DNA of 50,283 bases from Collinsella sp. (GTDB lineage: Bacteria > Actinomycetota > Coriobacteriia > Coriobacteriales > Coriobacteriaceae). Of this stretch, positions 37,829 to 46,263 are shown one piece after another. Position 1 is the stretch's first letter. Each line of letters begins with the position of its first letter. The position numbers and the translations under genes are program-made. The notes under the pieces are model-generated. The model searched no databases, had not been told where the DNA came from, and saw nothing but the letters and a program-made list of their open reading frames with translations. Where the stretch lies: NCBI GenBank assembly GCA_029264355.1, contig JARIBW010000030.1, positions 1 to 50,283 of the forward strand, read 5' to 3'.

Positions 37829-40417
37829 CTACTTCACCACAAGATTTACAAGTTTGCCGGGGACGCAGATGGCCTTGACGACCGTCTTGCCCTCGATGTG
37901 CTTGGCCACGGCGGCCTCGGCGGCCGCCTGCATGGCGGCGGCATCGGCATCGGCCGGCACCATCACGCGGGCGCGCATCTTGCCGAGCACCTGAACGGCG
38001 ATCTCAACCTCGTCGGCCGCGGCCTCGGAGGCGTCGAACTCGGGCCACGGGGCGGTGTAGACGCTCCCCTCGCGGCCGAGCGCGGCATGCCACAGCTCCT
38101 CACAGGCGAACGGGCAGACAGGCGCCAGGACGGAGACGATGTCGCAGGCGACGAGCGCGGTGAGCGCGGAGTCGCGCTCGGCGGCCGGCACGGCGTTGAT
38201 ATAGGCGCTCGCGGCGTTCACGAGCTCCATCATCGCGGAGATGGCCGTGTTGAACTGGCCGCGATCGAAGTCCTCGGTGCACTTGGCGAGCGTGCGGTGG
38301 CGCTCGCGGTACAGCTCGAGCGCGGGCTTGGGCAGGGAGCCCTTATCGAGCGCGGAGGCGTCGAGCGCGGTCTCGGCGAGCTGCCACACGATGCGCCAGG
38401 CGCGCTTGATGAAGCGGTTGGCGCCCTCGACGGCCTTGGGGTCCCAATCGAAGTCCTTCTCGGGCGGGGCGATGAACAGGATCGCCAGACGCATGGTGTC
38501 GGCGCCGAAGGGCTCGATGACCGAGCTCGGGGGCACGACGTTGCCCTTGGACTTGGACATGGTATCGCCGTTCTCGTCCTTCACCATGCCCTGGCACAGC
38601 AGGTTGGTGAACGGCTCGTCGACGTCCAACAGGCCCATGTCGCGCAGCGCCTTGGTGAAGAAGCGGCTGTACAACAGGTGCAGGATCGCATGCTCGATGC
38701 CGCCGATGTAGTTGTCGACCGGCATGAAGCGGTTGGCGGCCTCGCGCGAGAACGGCAGCTCGGTGTTGTGCGGATCGGTGTAGCGCAGGAAGTACCAGCT
38801 GGAGCACGTGAAGGTGTCCATGGTGTCCGTCTCACGGCGAGCCGGCGCGCCGCAGACGGGGCAGGTCGTCTCATAGAAGTCGCGGCACTCGGCGAGCGTC
38901 TCGCCCGCGGTGAGGTCGAGGTTCTCGGGAAGCATGACCGGCAGCTGATCCTCGGGCACGGGGACGATGCCGCAATGCTCGCAGTGGATGGCCGGGATGG
39001 GATTGCCCCAGTAGCGCTGACGGGAGATGAGCCAGTCGCGCAGGCGGTACTGGACGGAGCGCCTGCCGGTGCCGGCGGCCTCGAGATCGGCCACGACGGC
39101 GGCCTCTCCCTGCGAGTGCTTGCCGCCCGTCATGCCGGTGTACTTGCCGGACTGGACGAGCCTGCCCTCGCAGGTGAGCGCCTCGTCCCAGTCGACGGAG
39201 GTCACGCGCGTGCCCTGCTCGTCCCTGAGGTCGCAATAGAGCGGATCGTCCTCAGACAGGATGATGGGCACGATGGGCAGGTCGTACTTCTTGGCGAAAT
39301 CGAAGTCGCGGGCATCGCCGCAGGGGACCGCCATGACCGCGCCGGTGCCGTAGTCCGAGATGACGTAATCGGCCACCCACACGGGGACCTTGGCACCCGA
39401 GACGGGATTGAGCACGTAGCGGCCCGTGAAGGCGCCGTGCTTCTCGAGCGTACCCTGGGCGCGCTCGACGGCGGAGATGTGCTTGGCGCCCTCGACGACC
39501 TCGCGCACGCCGGCTTCGTACTCGGTGCCCTCGACCAGGTCCATGAGACCCTTGTACTCGGGGGCGAGCAGGAAGAAGGTGTTGCCGAACAGGGTGTCCG
39601 CGCGGGTGGTGAAGACGGTGATCTTGCCCTCGTCGCCGGGGATGGGCTCGCCATCCGCATCGCACAGGGTGAAATCGACCTCGGCTCCCTCGGAGCGGCC
39701 GATCCAGTTGGCCTGCATCTGCTTGACGCGCTCGGGCCAGCCGGGAAGCTTGTCCAGGTCGTCGAGGAGCTCCTGGGCGTATGCGGTGATCTTGATGTAC
39801 CACTGCTCGAGGTCGCGCTTCTCGACCTCGGAGTCGCAGCGCCAGCAGCGGCCCTCGGTCACCTGCTCGTTGGCGAGCACGGTCCCGCACTTGGGGCACC
39901 AGTTGACCGGGTTCTTCTTACGATAGACCAGCCCGCGCTCCCACAGTTTCTCAAAGATCCACTGCCCCCAGCGATAGTAGTCGGGGCTGCAGGTCTTGAC
40001 CAGACGGTCCATATCGTAGGAGAAGCCCATGCGCTTCATGGTAGCGAGCGCCTGATCCATGTTCTTGTAGGTCCACGCGGCGGCCTGGGTGTTGTGCTTG
40101 ATGGCCGCGTTCTCGGCGGGCAGGCCGAAGGCGTCGAAGCCGATGGGGTGCAGCACATCGTAGCCGCGCATGCGGGCCTGGCGGGCCATGGCGTCGCCGA
40201 TGGTGTAGTTGCGGGCGTGACCCATGTGCAGGTCGCCCGAAGGATACGGGAACATCTCGAGGACGTACTTCTTGGGCTTGGCCGAATCGGCGTCCACGGC
40301 GAAGAGGTTCTGCTCCTCCCAGGACTTCATCCACTTTTCCTCAATGGCCCGCGCATCATAGGCCGGGATCTCCCCCGCCGCGCGCCCGGCGTGATCGTGC
40401 TCGTGGCAATCGCACAT
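37829..40417 (-). CDS. leuS: Leucyl-tRNA synthetase
   Basis: An 862-residue class I synthetase that charges tRNA-Leu. Motifs are [16 protein letters not shown] (HIGH), the zinc-like [14 protein letters not shown] with CWRC, the CP1 editing domain with [11 protein letters not shown], and [12 protein letters not shown] (KMSKS). Length is typical. The N-terminus [11 protein letters not shown], rich in Cys and His, precedes the conserved start near [11 protein letters not shown] and is unusual. The ATG at 40417 has AGGAG seven bases upstream, so this N-terminus is probably translated. Confidence 0.97.
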   Translation of the reverse strand: MCDCHEHDHAGRAAGEIPAYDARAIEEKWMKSWEEQNLFAVDADSAKPKKYVLEMFPYPSGDLHMGHARNYTIGDAMARQARMRGYDVLHPIGFDAFGLPAENAAIKHNTQAAAWTYKNMDQALATMKRMGFSYDMDRLVKTCSPDYYRWGQWIFEKLWERGLVYRKKNPVNWCPKCGTVLANEQVTEGRCWRCDSEVEKRDLEQWYIKITAYAQELLDDLDKLPGWPERVKQMQANWIGRSEGAEVDFTLCDADGEPIPGDEGKITVFTTRADTLFGNTFFLLAPEYKGLMDLVEGTEYEAGVREVVEGAKHISAVERAQGTLEKHGAFTGRYVLNPVSGAKVPVWVADYVISDYGTGAVMAVPCGDARDFDFAKKYDLPIVPIILSEDDPLYCDLRDEQGTRVTSVDWDEALTCEGRLVQSGKYTGMTGGKHSQGEAAVVADLEAAGTGRRSVQYRLRDWLISRQRYWGNPIPAIHCEHCGIVPVPEDQLPVMLPENLDLTAGETLAECRDFYETTCPVCGAPARRETDTMDTFTCSSWYFLRYTDPHNTELPFSREAANRFMPVDNYIGGIEHAILHLLYSRFFTKALRDMGLLDVDEPFTNLLCQGMVKDENGDTMSKSKGNVVPPSSVIEPFGADTMRLAILFIAPPEKDFDWDPKAVEGANRFIKRAWRIVWQLAETALDASALDKGSLPKPALELYRERHRTLAKCTEDFDRGQFNTAISAMMELVNAASAYINAVPAAERDSALTALVACDIVSVLAPVCPFACEELWHAALGREGSVYTAPWPEFDASEAAADEVEIAVQVLGKMRARVMVPADADAAAMQAAAEAAVAKHIEGKTVVKAICVPGKLVNLVVK

Positions 40418-40518
40418 GGTTGGCTCCTATCGTTTTAGCGCCGGGGTCGTTTGGGACACTCGGCGCCGCGTCGGTAATGTTCAAGAGTTTAACAGGTCTG
40501 AGGGTCCCGCATTACAAC

Positions 40519-40557
40519 GATGGGGCCCACGCAGGCGATTCCCGCGCGGGCCCCATC
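40519..40557 (-). terminator. Hairpin after guaB
   Basis: The arms 40519-40528 and 40548-40557 pair perfectly (GATGGGGCCC and its complement), with extra inner pairs. It lies 27 bases beyond the guaB stop. The following bases (GTTGTAATG) are only mildly T-rich. Confidence 0.7.
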
Positions 40558-40583
40558 TCCGGCTCTCTATAGACCGGCGAAGC

Positions 40584-42095
40584 CTAGTTGTAGCTCACCG
40601 TCTGCTGGGAGTCCTTGACCACGACGTCGTGGGCGCCGCCCTCGACGATGGAGGTGGCGGACACGAGGGTGAGTCGGGCCTTCTCCTGCAGCTCGGGAAT
40701 GGAGAGCGCACCGCAGTTGCACATGGTGGACTTGACCTTGTACAGAGTGCCGTTCACGCCGTCCTTGAGGGAGCCGGCATAGGGCACGTAGGAGTCGACT
40801 CCCTCGACGAAGGAGAGCTTCTGGGCGCCGCCCAAGTCGTAGCGCTGCCAGTTGCGGGCACGCGCGGAGCCCTCGCCCCAGTACTCCTTCATATACTGGC
40901 CGTTGACGTTCACGCGAGAGGTCGGGGACTCGTCGAAGCGGGCGAAGTAGCGGCCGAGCATGAGGAAGTCGGCGCCCATGGCGAGCGCCAGGGTCATGTG
41001 GTAGTCGTAGACGATGCCGCCGTCGGAGCAGACGGGCACGTAGACGCCGGTCTCCTCGAAGTACTCATCACGGGCGCGGCAGACGTCGATCAGCGCGGTG
41101 GCCTGACCGCGGCCGATGCCCTTGGTCTCGCGGGTGATGCAGATGGAGCCGCCGCCGATGCCGACCTTGATGAAGTCGGCGCCGCAATCGGCCAGGAAGC
41201 GGAAACCGTCGGCATCGACGACGTTGCCCGCGCCGACCTTGACGGAATCGCCGTAGTTCTCGCGAATCCACTCGATGGTGCGCTTCTGCCACTCGGAGTA
41301 GCCCTCGGAGGAGTCGATGCACAAGACGTCGGCACCGGCCTCGACGAGCAGCGGGACGCGCTCGGCGTAGTCGCGGGTGTTGATGCCCGCGCCGACCATG
41401 TAGCGCTTGTTGGCATCGAGCAGCTCGTTGGGGTTGGTCTTGTGGGAATCGTAATCCTTGCGGAAGACGATGCCGACCAGATGATCGTCCTCGTCGACGA
41501 CGGGCAGGGCGTTGAGCTTCTTGTCCCAGATGAGGTCGTTGGCGTCCTTGAGGGTGATGTCCTTGTCGCCCACGATGAGCTCGGCGCGGGGGGTCATGAA
41601 CTCGGAGACGAGCTTGGAGTGGTCATCACGGCTGGGGCGGTAGTCACGGCTGGTGACGATGCCGAGGAGCTTGCCGGTGGGAGTGCCGTCGTCGGTGACG
41701 GGCATGGTGGAGTGGCCGGTGCGGTCCTTGAGCAGCATGACCTGCTCCATCGTCATATCGGGCGTAAGGGTGGAGTCGGACTGCACGAAACCGGCCTTGT
41801 GGTCCTTGACGGCCTTGACCATGGCGGCCTCGGACTCGGGAGCCTGGGAGCCGTAGATGAAGGAGATGCCGCCCTCGGTGGCGAGGGCCACGCCCATATC
41901 GACGCCGGAGACGGACTGCATGATGGCGGAGACCATGGGGATGTTCAGCGTGATCTCGGGCTCCTCGCCGCGCTTGAAACGGGTCAGCGGGGTCTTGAGG
42001 GAGACGTTCGTGGGAACGCACTCAGAGGAGGAGTACCCGGGGACGAGCAGATACTCAGAGAAAGTATGGGATTCACCAGGGAAAAACGTTGCCAT
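40584..42095 (-). CDS. guaB: IMP dehydrogenase, Tritrichomonas-like type
   Basis: A 503-residue enzyme that oxidises IMP to XMP, the entry to guanine nucleotides. The catalytic cysteine is C319 in [12 protein letters not shown], and the mobile flap has R418-Y419 in [12 protein letters not shown] domains lie at about 105-215. Instead of the common bacterial GIGPGSICTTR motif it has [19 protein letters not shown], together with [21 protein letters not shown] and [16 protein letters not shown]. From memory, these match the 503-residue T. foetus enzyme, including residue numbers. The ATG at 42095 follows AAGGAG. Confidence 0.96.
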   Translation of the reverse strand: MATFFPGESHTFSEYLLVPGYSSSECVPTNVSLKTPLTRFKRGEEPEITLNIPMVSAIMQSVSGVDMGVALATEGGISFIYGSQAPESEAAMVKAVKDHKAGFVQSDSTLTPDMTMEQVMLLKDRTGHSTMPVTDDGTPTGKLLGIVTSRDYRPSRDDHSKLVSEFMTPRAELIVGDKDITLKDANDLIWDKKLNALPVVDEDDHLVGIVFRKDYDSHKTNPNELLDANKRYMVGAGINTRDYAERVPLLVEAGADVLCIDSSEGYSEWQKRTIEWIRENYGDSVKVGAGNVVDADGFRFLADCGADFIKVGIGGGSICITRETKGIGRGQATALIDVCRARDEYFEETGVYVPVCSDGGIVYDYHMTLALAMGADFLMLGRYFARFDESPTSRVNVNGQYMKEYWGEGSARARNWQRYDLGGAQKLSFVEGVDSYVPYAGSLKDGVNGTLYKVKSTMCNCGALSIPELQEKARLTLVSATSIVEGGAHDVVVKDSQQTVSYN

Positions 42096-42120
42096 GTCGC
42101 TCCTTCGACTCTTTGCTGCC

Positions 42121-42150
42121 GACGCGGCGGCGACTCCTTGCCGCCGCGTC
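42121..42150 (-). other. Hairpin in the guaB 5' leader
   Basis: A 10-base perfect stem (42121-42130 with 42141-42150) with a 10-base loop, 26 bases upstream of the guaB ATG. Its loop on the RNA reads CAAGGAGTCG. The real ribosome binding site just downstream, AAGGAG, is itself flanked by GTCG and CGAC, which could form a tiny hairpin. Confidence 0.6.
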
Positions 42151-42175
42151 ATTCGCTCCCGATACAAGTGGGGGT

Positions 42176-42202
42176 ATTGTAGCGCAGAGCCACTGCTACA
42201 AT
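42176..42202. promoter_or_regulatory. Palindromic divergent promoter between guaB and the ModE-like gene
   Basis: TTGTAGC (42177-42183) and GCTACAA (42195-42201) form an inverted repeat. Each half creates a TACAAT -10: 42197-42202 on plus for the ModE-like gene, and 42176-42181 on minus for guaB. Neither has a good -35 at 17 bases. The symmetry would also suit a dimeric regulator, possibly the adjacent gene product. Confidence 0.45.
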
Positions 42203-42323
42203 GGCTCTCGTTACCAGACTTCAAATGGTCTGCCCATTCTCAACGCCCCTCCGACGCCGCCCTCGACCCAACCGAGACGCGGACCCTGCGCCCGCGCGAC
42301 CGCACCACCAGCTTGGAGACCGT

Positions 42324-42653
42324 ATGCCGCTTTCCGCCCACACCCGACTCACCATCTCAGACGACGATCGCGACCTGCCCGGCGCCTTCGGCGGCGGGTG
42401 CGCCTCCCTGCTGGAGGGCGTCGCCGAGGAGGGGTCGCTCAACCGCGCGGCGAAACGCATGGGCATGGCGTACTCCAAGGCATGGAGGATCGTGCGCGAG
42501 GCCGAGGGGCATCTGGGCTGCGAGCTGCTCGCCCGCGACGGTGCGCGCGGCTCGGCGCTCACCCCCGAGGGCGAGCACGCACTCCGCGTCTACCGAACCC
42601 TCCAGGCGGAGCTCGACGAAATGGTCTCCAAGCGCCTCGCCGATCTGTTGTAA
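42324..42653 (+). CDS. ModE/LysR-type winged-helix DNA-binding protein
   Basis: A 109-residue protein made almost wholly of one winged helix-turn-helix, with LEGVAEEGSLNRAAKRMGMAYSKAWRIVREAEGHLGCELLARD and a following SALTPEGE wing. This is the N-terminal domain of ModE, which in other bacteria controls molybdate uptake; the molybdate-binding C-terminal domains are missing. Stand-alone copies of this domain are common and their ligands are largely unknown. The ATG at 42324 follows GGAG; the arginine/proline-rich frame upstream is not part of the gene. It is divergent from guaB and convergent with the decayed PLP-enzyme gene. Confidence 0.85.
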   Translation: MPLSAHTRLTISDDDRDLPGAFGGGCASLLEGVAEEGSLNRAAKRMGMAYSKAWRIVREAEGHLGCELLARDGARGSALTPEGEHALRVYRTLQAELDEMVSKRLADLL

Positions 42654-42677
42654 CTCCCGACCGGCCCCAGGCGTCGC

Positions 42678-43502
42678 CTAAGGCCGCGTGGGGTTGCGCA
42701 AAAGGCGCATGGCCCGGTCGAGGTCGGCGGCGATGGCGAGCGGATCGTCGAGACCGGCGAAGATGCGCACCGCTCCCCCCTGCCATCCATCGCGTGCGTG
42801 CAGGCGCGTGCGGGGCCCGCCGGCCTTGCAATCCCGGCCGTTGAGACGACAGCGCTCGATGTAATCCCCCGCCGTGACTCCCCAGCCCTCGGGGAGCTCG
42901 AAATCGACGGCGGGACCGAAGCCATGGCGCAGCGCGCGCTCGGCCAGAGAATGATCCGGATGGGTGATGAGGCCGGGATAATCGACTCGCGGCAGGCAGT
43001 CGCAACAGGCAAGGTACTCGGCAAGGGCGCGGGCGTTGTCGAAATGACGCTGCATGCGAGACGGGGCGTCATCGAGACCACGGGCGATGGCCCGGAGATC
43101 CGCCTGCGCCAATGCGTCGGAAGGCAGGCTCTCCACGCGCTCGGCCGCACGGGCCCCGTGCACGGAAAGCGCGACCACCTTGCGCCCGAGCCGCCCTTCC
43201 GCGACGCGGTCGAGCGCCTCGCACTGCACGTCGGCGCCGAGTTCGAAGGCGGGGCACCCGAAATGCGACGGAACGGTGATATCCGCCCATAAAAGGCCTC
43301 CGCGCTCATGGGCCTCGCGCGCCTCGGCGCGGACGTCCGCCACGCGAAGGCCGGCGCCTCCGACCATATCGACCAGGCGATCCCCCTCTGCCATGAGACC
43401 AAGGCGCGCGAGCACATCCTCGACGCGATCGCCATATGCGAAGACGGCGGCGCGGGCGCAGACGATCTGCGCATATCGAGCCTCGAGTTCTTGTTGGGTC
43501 AT
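42678..43502 (-). CDS. Degenerate Cys/Met-metabolism PLP-enzyme homologue without the catalytic lysine
   Basis: A 274-residue protein. Its C-terminal half has the pattern of cystathionine gamma-synthase-type enzymes: RMQRHFDNARALAEYLAC, VDYPGLITHPDHSLAERALRHGFGPAVDFEL, and RIFAGLDDPLAIAADLDRAM. The middle has LLWADITVPSHFGCPAFELGADVQCEALDRVAEG, which aligns with the DNTFATP...LGAD...HSATKYLGGH segment. The PLP aspartate is kept (D74), but the Schiff-base lysine position is R99. About 70-90 residues are missing before it, and the usual length is 380-430. It is intact as a frame, so probably a non-catalytic or repurposed protein. The start at 43502 has only a distant AAGGA. Confidence 0.6.
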   Translation of the reverse strand: MTQQELEARYAQIVCARAAVFAYGDRVEDVLARLGLMAEGDRLVDMVGGAGLRVADVRAEAREAHERGGLLWADITVPSHFGCPAFELGADVQCEALDRVAEGRLGRKVVALSVHGARAAERVESLPSDALAQADLRAIARGLDDAPSRMQRHFDNARALAEYLACCDCLPRVDYPGLITHPDHSLAERALRHGFGPAVDFELPEGWGVTAGDYIERCRLNGRDCKAGGPRTRLHARDGWQGGAVRIFAGLDDPLAIAADLDRAMRLLRNPTRP

Positions 43503-43551
43503 GGAGCTGGCACCGTCCTTCCCCTCATGGGCAGCGAGCCTGAAAACATGA

Positions 43552-43591
43552 CGCACGCCGCGCCGAACCCATGGGCCCGAGGCGGCGTGCG
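43552..43591 (-). terminator. Hairpin after thrS
   Basis: A 10-base perfect GC stem (43552-43561 with 43582-43591), 28 bases beyond the thrS stop. On the minus strand it is followed by TCATGTTTTC, a weak T-tract. It separates thrS from the PLP-enzyme homologue. Confidence 0.7.
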
Positions 43592-43618
43592 CGACAAAGC
43601 GATGAACCCGGCTGCGTC

Positions 43619-45379
43619 CTACGCGCGCGTACGGGTCTCCTCAACGACCTTGGCGATGAACTCGTCGATGTCCATCGGGACGGTCTCGTTGGAGCGGTCG
43701 CGAACGGAGATATTGCCCGCCTCGACCTCCTTCTCGCCCAAGATCAGCATGTAGGGCACGCGGTCGACGCCGCGGGCCTCGCGGATCTTGTAGCCGATCT
43801 TCTCGTCGCGGTCGTCGCACACCACGCGGACGCCGGCGGCCTCGAGCCGCTCGGTGACCCGATGGGCGTAGTCGCGGCTCTTCTCGGACACGGGCAGGAC
43901 CTTGACCTGCATGGGCGCGAGCCACACCGGGAACTTACCGGCATAATGCTCGATCAGGATGCCGATGAAGCGCTCGATGGAACCGAAGCACACGCGGTGC
44001 AGCATGATGGGGCGCTTCTTCTCGCCGTCGGCATCCACGTAGGTGAGGTCGAAGTTCTGCGGCATCTGGAAGTCCAGCTGCACGGTACCGCACTGCCAGG
44101 TGCGGCCGAGGGAATCCTCCAGATGGAAGTCGATCTTGGGGCCGTAGAAGGCGCCGTCGCCCTCGTTGACCACGTAATCCATATCGAGCTTCCCGAGCGC
44201 GACCTTGAGGCCCTCCTCGGCGGCGGCCCAATCCTCATCGGAGCCCATGGAGTCCTCGGGGCGGGTGGAGAGCTCGACGTGGTACTTGAAGCCGAACTTC
44301 TGGTAGACGGAGTCGATCAGGCGCACGACGCCCACGATCTCGTCGGTGAGCTGCTCGGGCGTGACGAACAGGTGCGCGTCGTCCTGGTTGAAGCAACGGA
44401 CGCGGAACAGGCCGTGCAGCGCGCCCTTGAGCTCATGGCGATGCACCAGGCCGATCTCGCCGGCGCGGATGGGCAGCTCGCGATAGCTATGCGGCTTGGA
44501 GCTGTACACGAGCACCCCGCCCGGGCAGTTCATGGGCTTGATGCAGTACTCCTCGTCATCGATCATGGTGGAGTACATGTTGTCCTTGTAGTGATCCCAG
44601 TGACCGGACGTGAGCCACAGGCTCTTGTTCATGATCTGCGGCGTCGAGATCTCGACGTAGCCGGCCTTGTGATGGATCTCACGCCAATAGTCGAGCAGGG
44701 TGTTCTTGAGGACCATGCCGTTGGGCAGGAAGAACGGGAAGCCGGGTGCCTCGTCGCGCATCATGAACAGGTCCATCTCGCGACCGATGCGACGATGGTC
44801 GCGCTTCTTGGCCTCCTCGAGGAAGGTGAGGTGCGCCTCCAGCTCATCCTTGGTGGCGAAAGCCGTGCCGTTGATGCGCGTGAGCATCTTGTTGTTGGCG
44901 TCGTTTTTCCAGTAGGCGCCGGACACCCCCGTGAGCTTGAAGGCCTTGAGGGCCTTGGTGTAGGTGAGGTGCGGGCCGACGCACATGTCGATGTAGTCGC
45001 CCTGCTGGTAGAAGGTGATGCGGGCGTCATCGGCCAAATCGCCGATATGCTCGACCTTGTACTTCTCGCCGCGCTCCTCCATGAGGGCGATCGCCTCCTC
45101 GCGAGGCAGCTCGAAGACCTGGAACTTGAGATTCTCCTTGACGATCTTCTTCATCTCGGCCTCGATGGCGGGCAGGTCGTCCTCGGAGATCTTCTTATCG
45201 CCAAGGTCCACGTCGTAATAAAAGCCGTTGTCGGTCGCGGGGCCGTAGGCGAAGTCGGCCTCGGGGTAGAGGCGCTTGATGGCCTGGGCCATGATGTGGG
45301 CGGCGGAGTGGCGGATGACGTGCCGGGCCTCATCGGCCTCGACCTCGGCCACGGAGCCGTCGTTGTACAGTGCCTTCAT
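43619..45379 (-). CDS. thrS: Threonyl-tRNA synthetase lacking the TGS domain
   Basis: A 586-residue class II synthetase. It starts almost at the editing domain: the HxxxH pair is H24 and H28 (RHSAAHIMAQ), where the E. coli enzyme has them at 73 and 77, so the N-terminal TGS domain is missing. The rest is complete: the editing cysteine in DMCVGPHLTYT, the zinc-binding MNCPGG, motif 2 (FRVRCFNQDDAH), motif 3, and the anticodon-binding domain (LAPMQVKVLPVSEKSRDYA). The ATG at 45379 has AAAGG upstream. The open frame further upstream does not resemble a TGS domain. Confidence 0.96.
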   Translation of the reverse strand: MKALYNDGSVAEVEADEARHVIRHSAAHIMAQAIKRLYPEADFAYGPATDNGFYYDVDLGDKKISEDDLPAIEAEMKKIVKENLKFQVFELPREEAIALMEERGEKYKVEHIGDLADDARITFYQQGDYIDMCVGPHLTYTKALKAFKLTGVSGAYWKNDANNKMLTRINGTAFATKDELEAHLTFLEEAKKRDHRRIGREMDLFMMRDEAPGFPFFLPNGMVLKNTLLDYWREIHHKAGYVEISTPQIMNKSLWLTSGHWDHYKDNMYSTMIDDEEYCIKPMNCPGGVLVYSSKPHSYRELPIRAGEIGLVHRHELKGALHGLFRVRCFNQDDAHLFVTPEQLTDEIVGVVRLIDSVYQKFGFKYHVELSTRPEDSMGSDEDWAAAEEGLKVALGKLDMDYVVNEGDGAFYGPKIDFHLEDSLGRTWQCGTVQLDFQMPQNFDLTYVDADGEKKRPIMLHRVCFGSIERFIGILIEHYAGKFPVWLAPMQVKVLPVSEKSRDYAHRVTERLEAAGVRVVCDDRDEKIGYKIREARGVDRVPYMLILGEKEVEAGNISVRDRSNETVPMDIDEFIAKVVEETRTRA

Positions 45380-45404
45380 ATCAAAACCTTTCCGATGCGG
45401 TGCA

Positions 45405-45446
45405 TTACCTCTGTAACCTTTCCAGTGTACCCGTTTGCCCGCGCAT
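45405..45446 (-). CDS. Possible 13-codon leader peptide upstream of thrS
   Basis: ATG at 45446 with GGAGG five bases upstream encodes MRGQTGTLERLQR and stops at 45405, 25 bases before thrS. It has two threonine codons. A small hairpin (45451-45455 with 45461-45465) covers its ribosome binding site. A competing view is that TACACT at 45424-45429 is the thrS -10, in which case this frame is not transcribed. Confidence 0.2.
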   Translation of the reverse strand: MRGQTGTLERLQR

Positions 45447-45571
45447 TTGATCCTCCAATCGAGGAGAGTGCGGGGAAGCGCGGAATAGGAACACACCCGC
45501 CATCCAAAGGGTGACGGGTGCGTGACGGCGCGATTCATCGACCCCGTGCGGCGCACGGGGAGGGCTCGCGC

Positions 45572-46003
45572 CTATTGAATGTGAGTTCGACAGAAGGGGC
45601 AGACCTTCCAGTGCGCCTCCAGCGGGCGCTTGCACGTGGGGCAGACGTTGCGGACCTGGGTGTTGCACACCGGGCAGACGATGAAGTCCTTCTCGATGGT
45701 GGTCCCGCAGTTGGGGCAGCTGCCATATTGGGCGAGCTGGCGCTCGCGCAGCGCCATGTCGAGCTCCTGCTCCGCGCGATCCGCCACGTAGGATGCCGGG
45801 CGCATCACGATATAGGCGATGAGGCCGACGACCGGGACGAGGGCGAACAGGCCCCATGCCCAAAACGCCTGCACGCCGCGGCGCTTCGCGTCGATGAACA
45901 CGTAGACGACGGACAGCAGGTATAGGGCGACCACGAACGCGATGAAGCCGTATGCGGCGAACATCAACTGTGGCGACATGAGCTCCTCGATGTACTTGGA
46001 CAT
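45572..46003 (-). CDS. Membrane protein with double zinc ribbon
   Basis: A 143-residue protein with two membrane segments (about 13-36 and 47-67), a short linker with a charged helix, and four CxxC pairs: C96/C99, C110/C113, C121/C124 and C135/C138. These form two zinc ribbons of the DZR type, on the cytosolic side by the usual charge rule. The function is unknown; such proteins are often membrane-anchored adaptors. The ATG at 46003 is preceded by AAAGG; a GTG at 46012 is another in-frame start. It is divergent from the oxidoreductase operon at 46264. Confidence 0.8.
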   Translation of the reverse strand: MSKYIEELMSPQLMFAAYGFIAFVVALYLLSVVYVFIDAKRRGVQAFWAWGLFALVPVVGLIAYIVMRPASYVADRAEQELDMALRERQLAQYGSCPNCGTTIEKDFIVCPVCNTQVRNVCPTCKRPLEAHWKVCPFCRTHIQ

Positions 46004-46058
46004 GATGGGCACCTTTCAGCCGTTTGCAAATGCGCAAAGCTGTTCATAATCGCCCGTC

Positions 46059-46064
46059 ATTGTA
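46059..46064 (-). promoter_or_regulatory. Possible -10 for the zinc-ribbon gene
   Basis: Minus-strand TACAAT within TATACAAT, about 55 bases before the start at 46003. No clear -35 is seen. The remaining divergent region (46065-46263) has a small GGGCC/GGCCC hairpin near 46121-46137 and no other supportable feature. Confidence 0.35.
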
Positions 46065-46263
46065 TACCACCCTCCACTTCCCCGCAGGCCCCAACCCGGC
46101 GCGCACGCGAATGACACAGGGGCCGCTTGCGGGCCCAGTCGGCCGCTTGCCCGATTGGGTCTGGAGCTCGCGCACGGCAGGCGTAGCATGGTTTGGCGGA
46201 ACATCGTCCACGGCGCGTCGGCAAAGACGGGGCCGGGCCGACCCACCCAGATGGGAGCTCACC

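Noticed and set aside
37898-40438. A plus-strand open frame of about 846 codons opposite leuS
   Set aside because: Antisense to a complete leucyl-tRNA synthetase; no recognisable domain.
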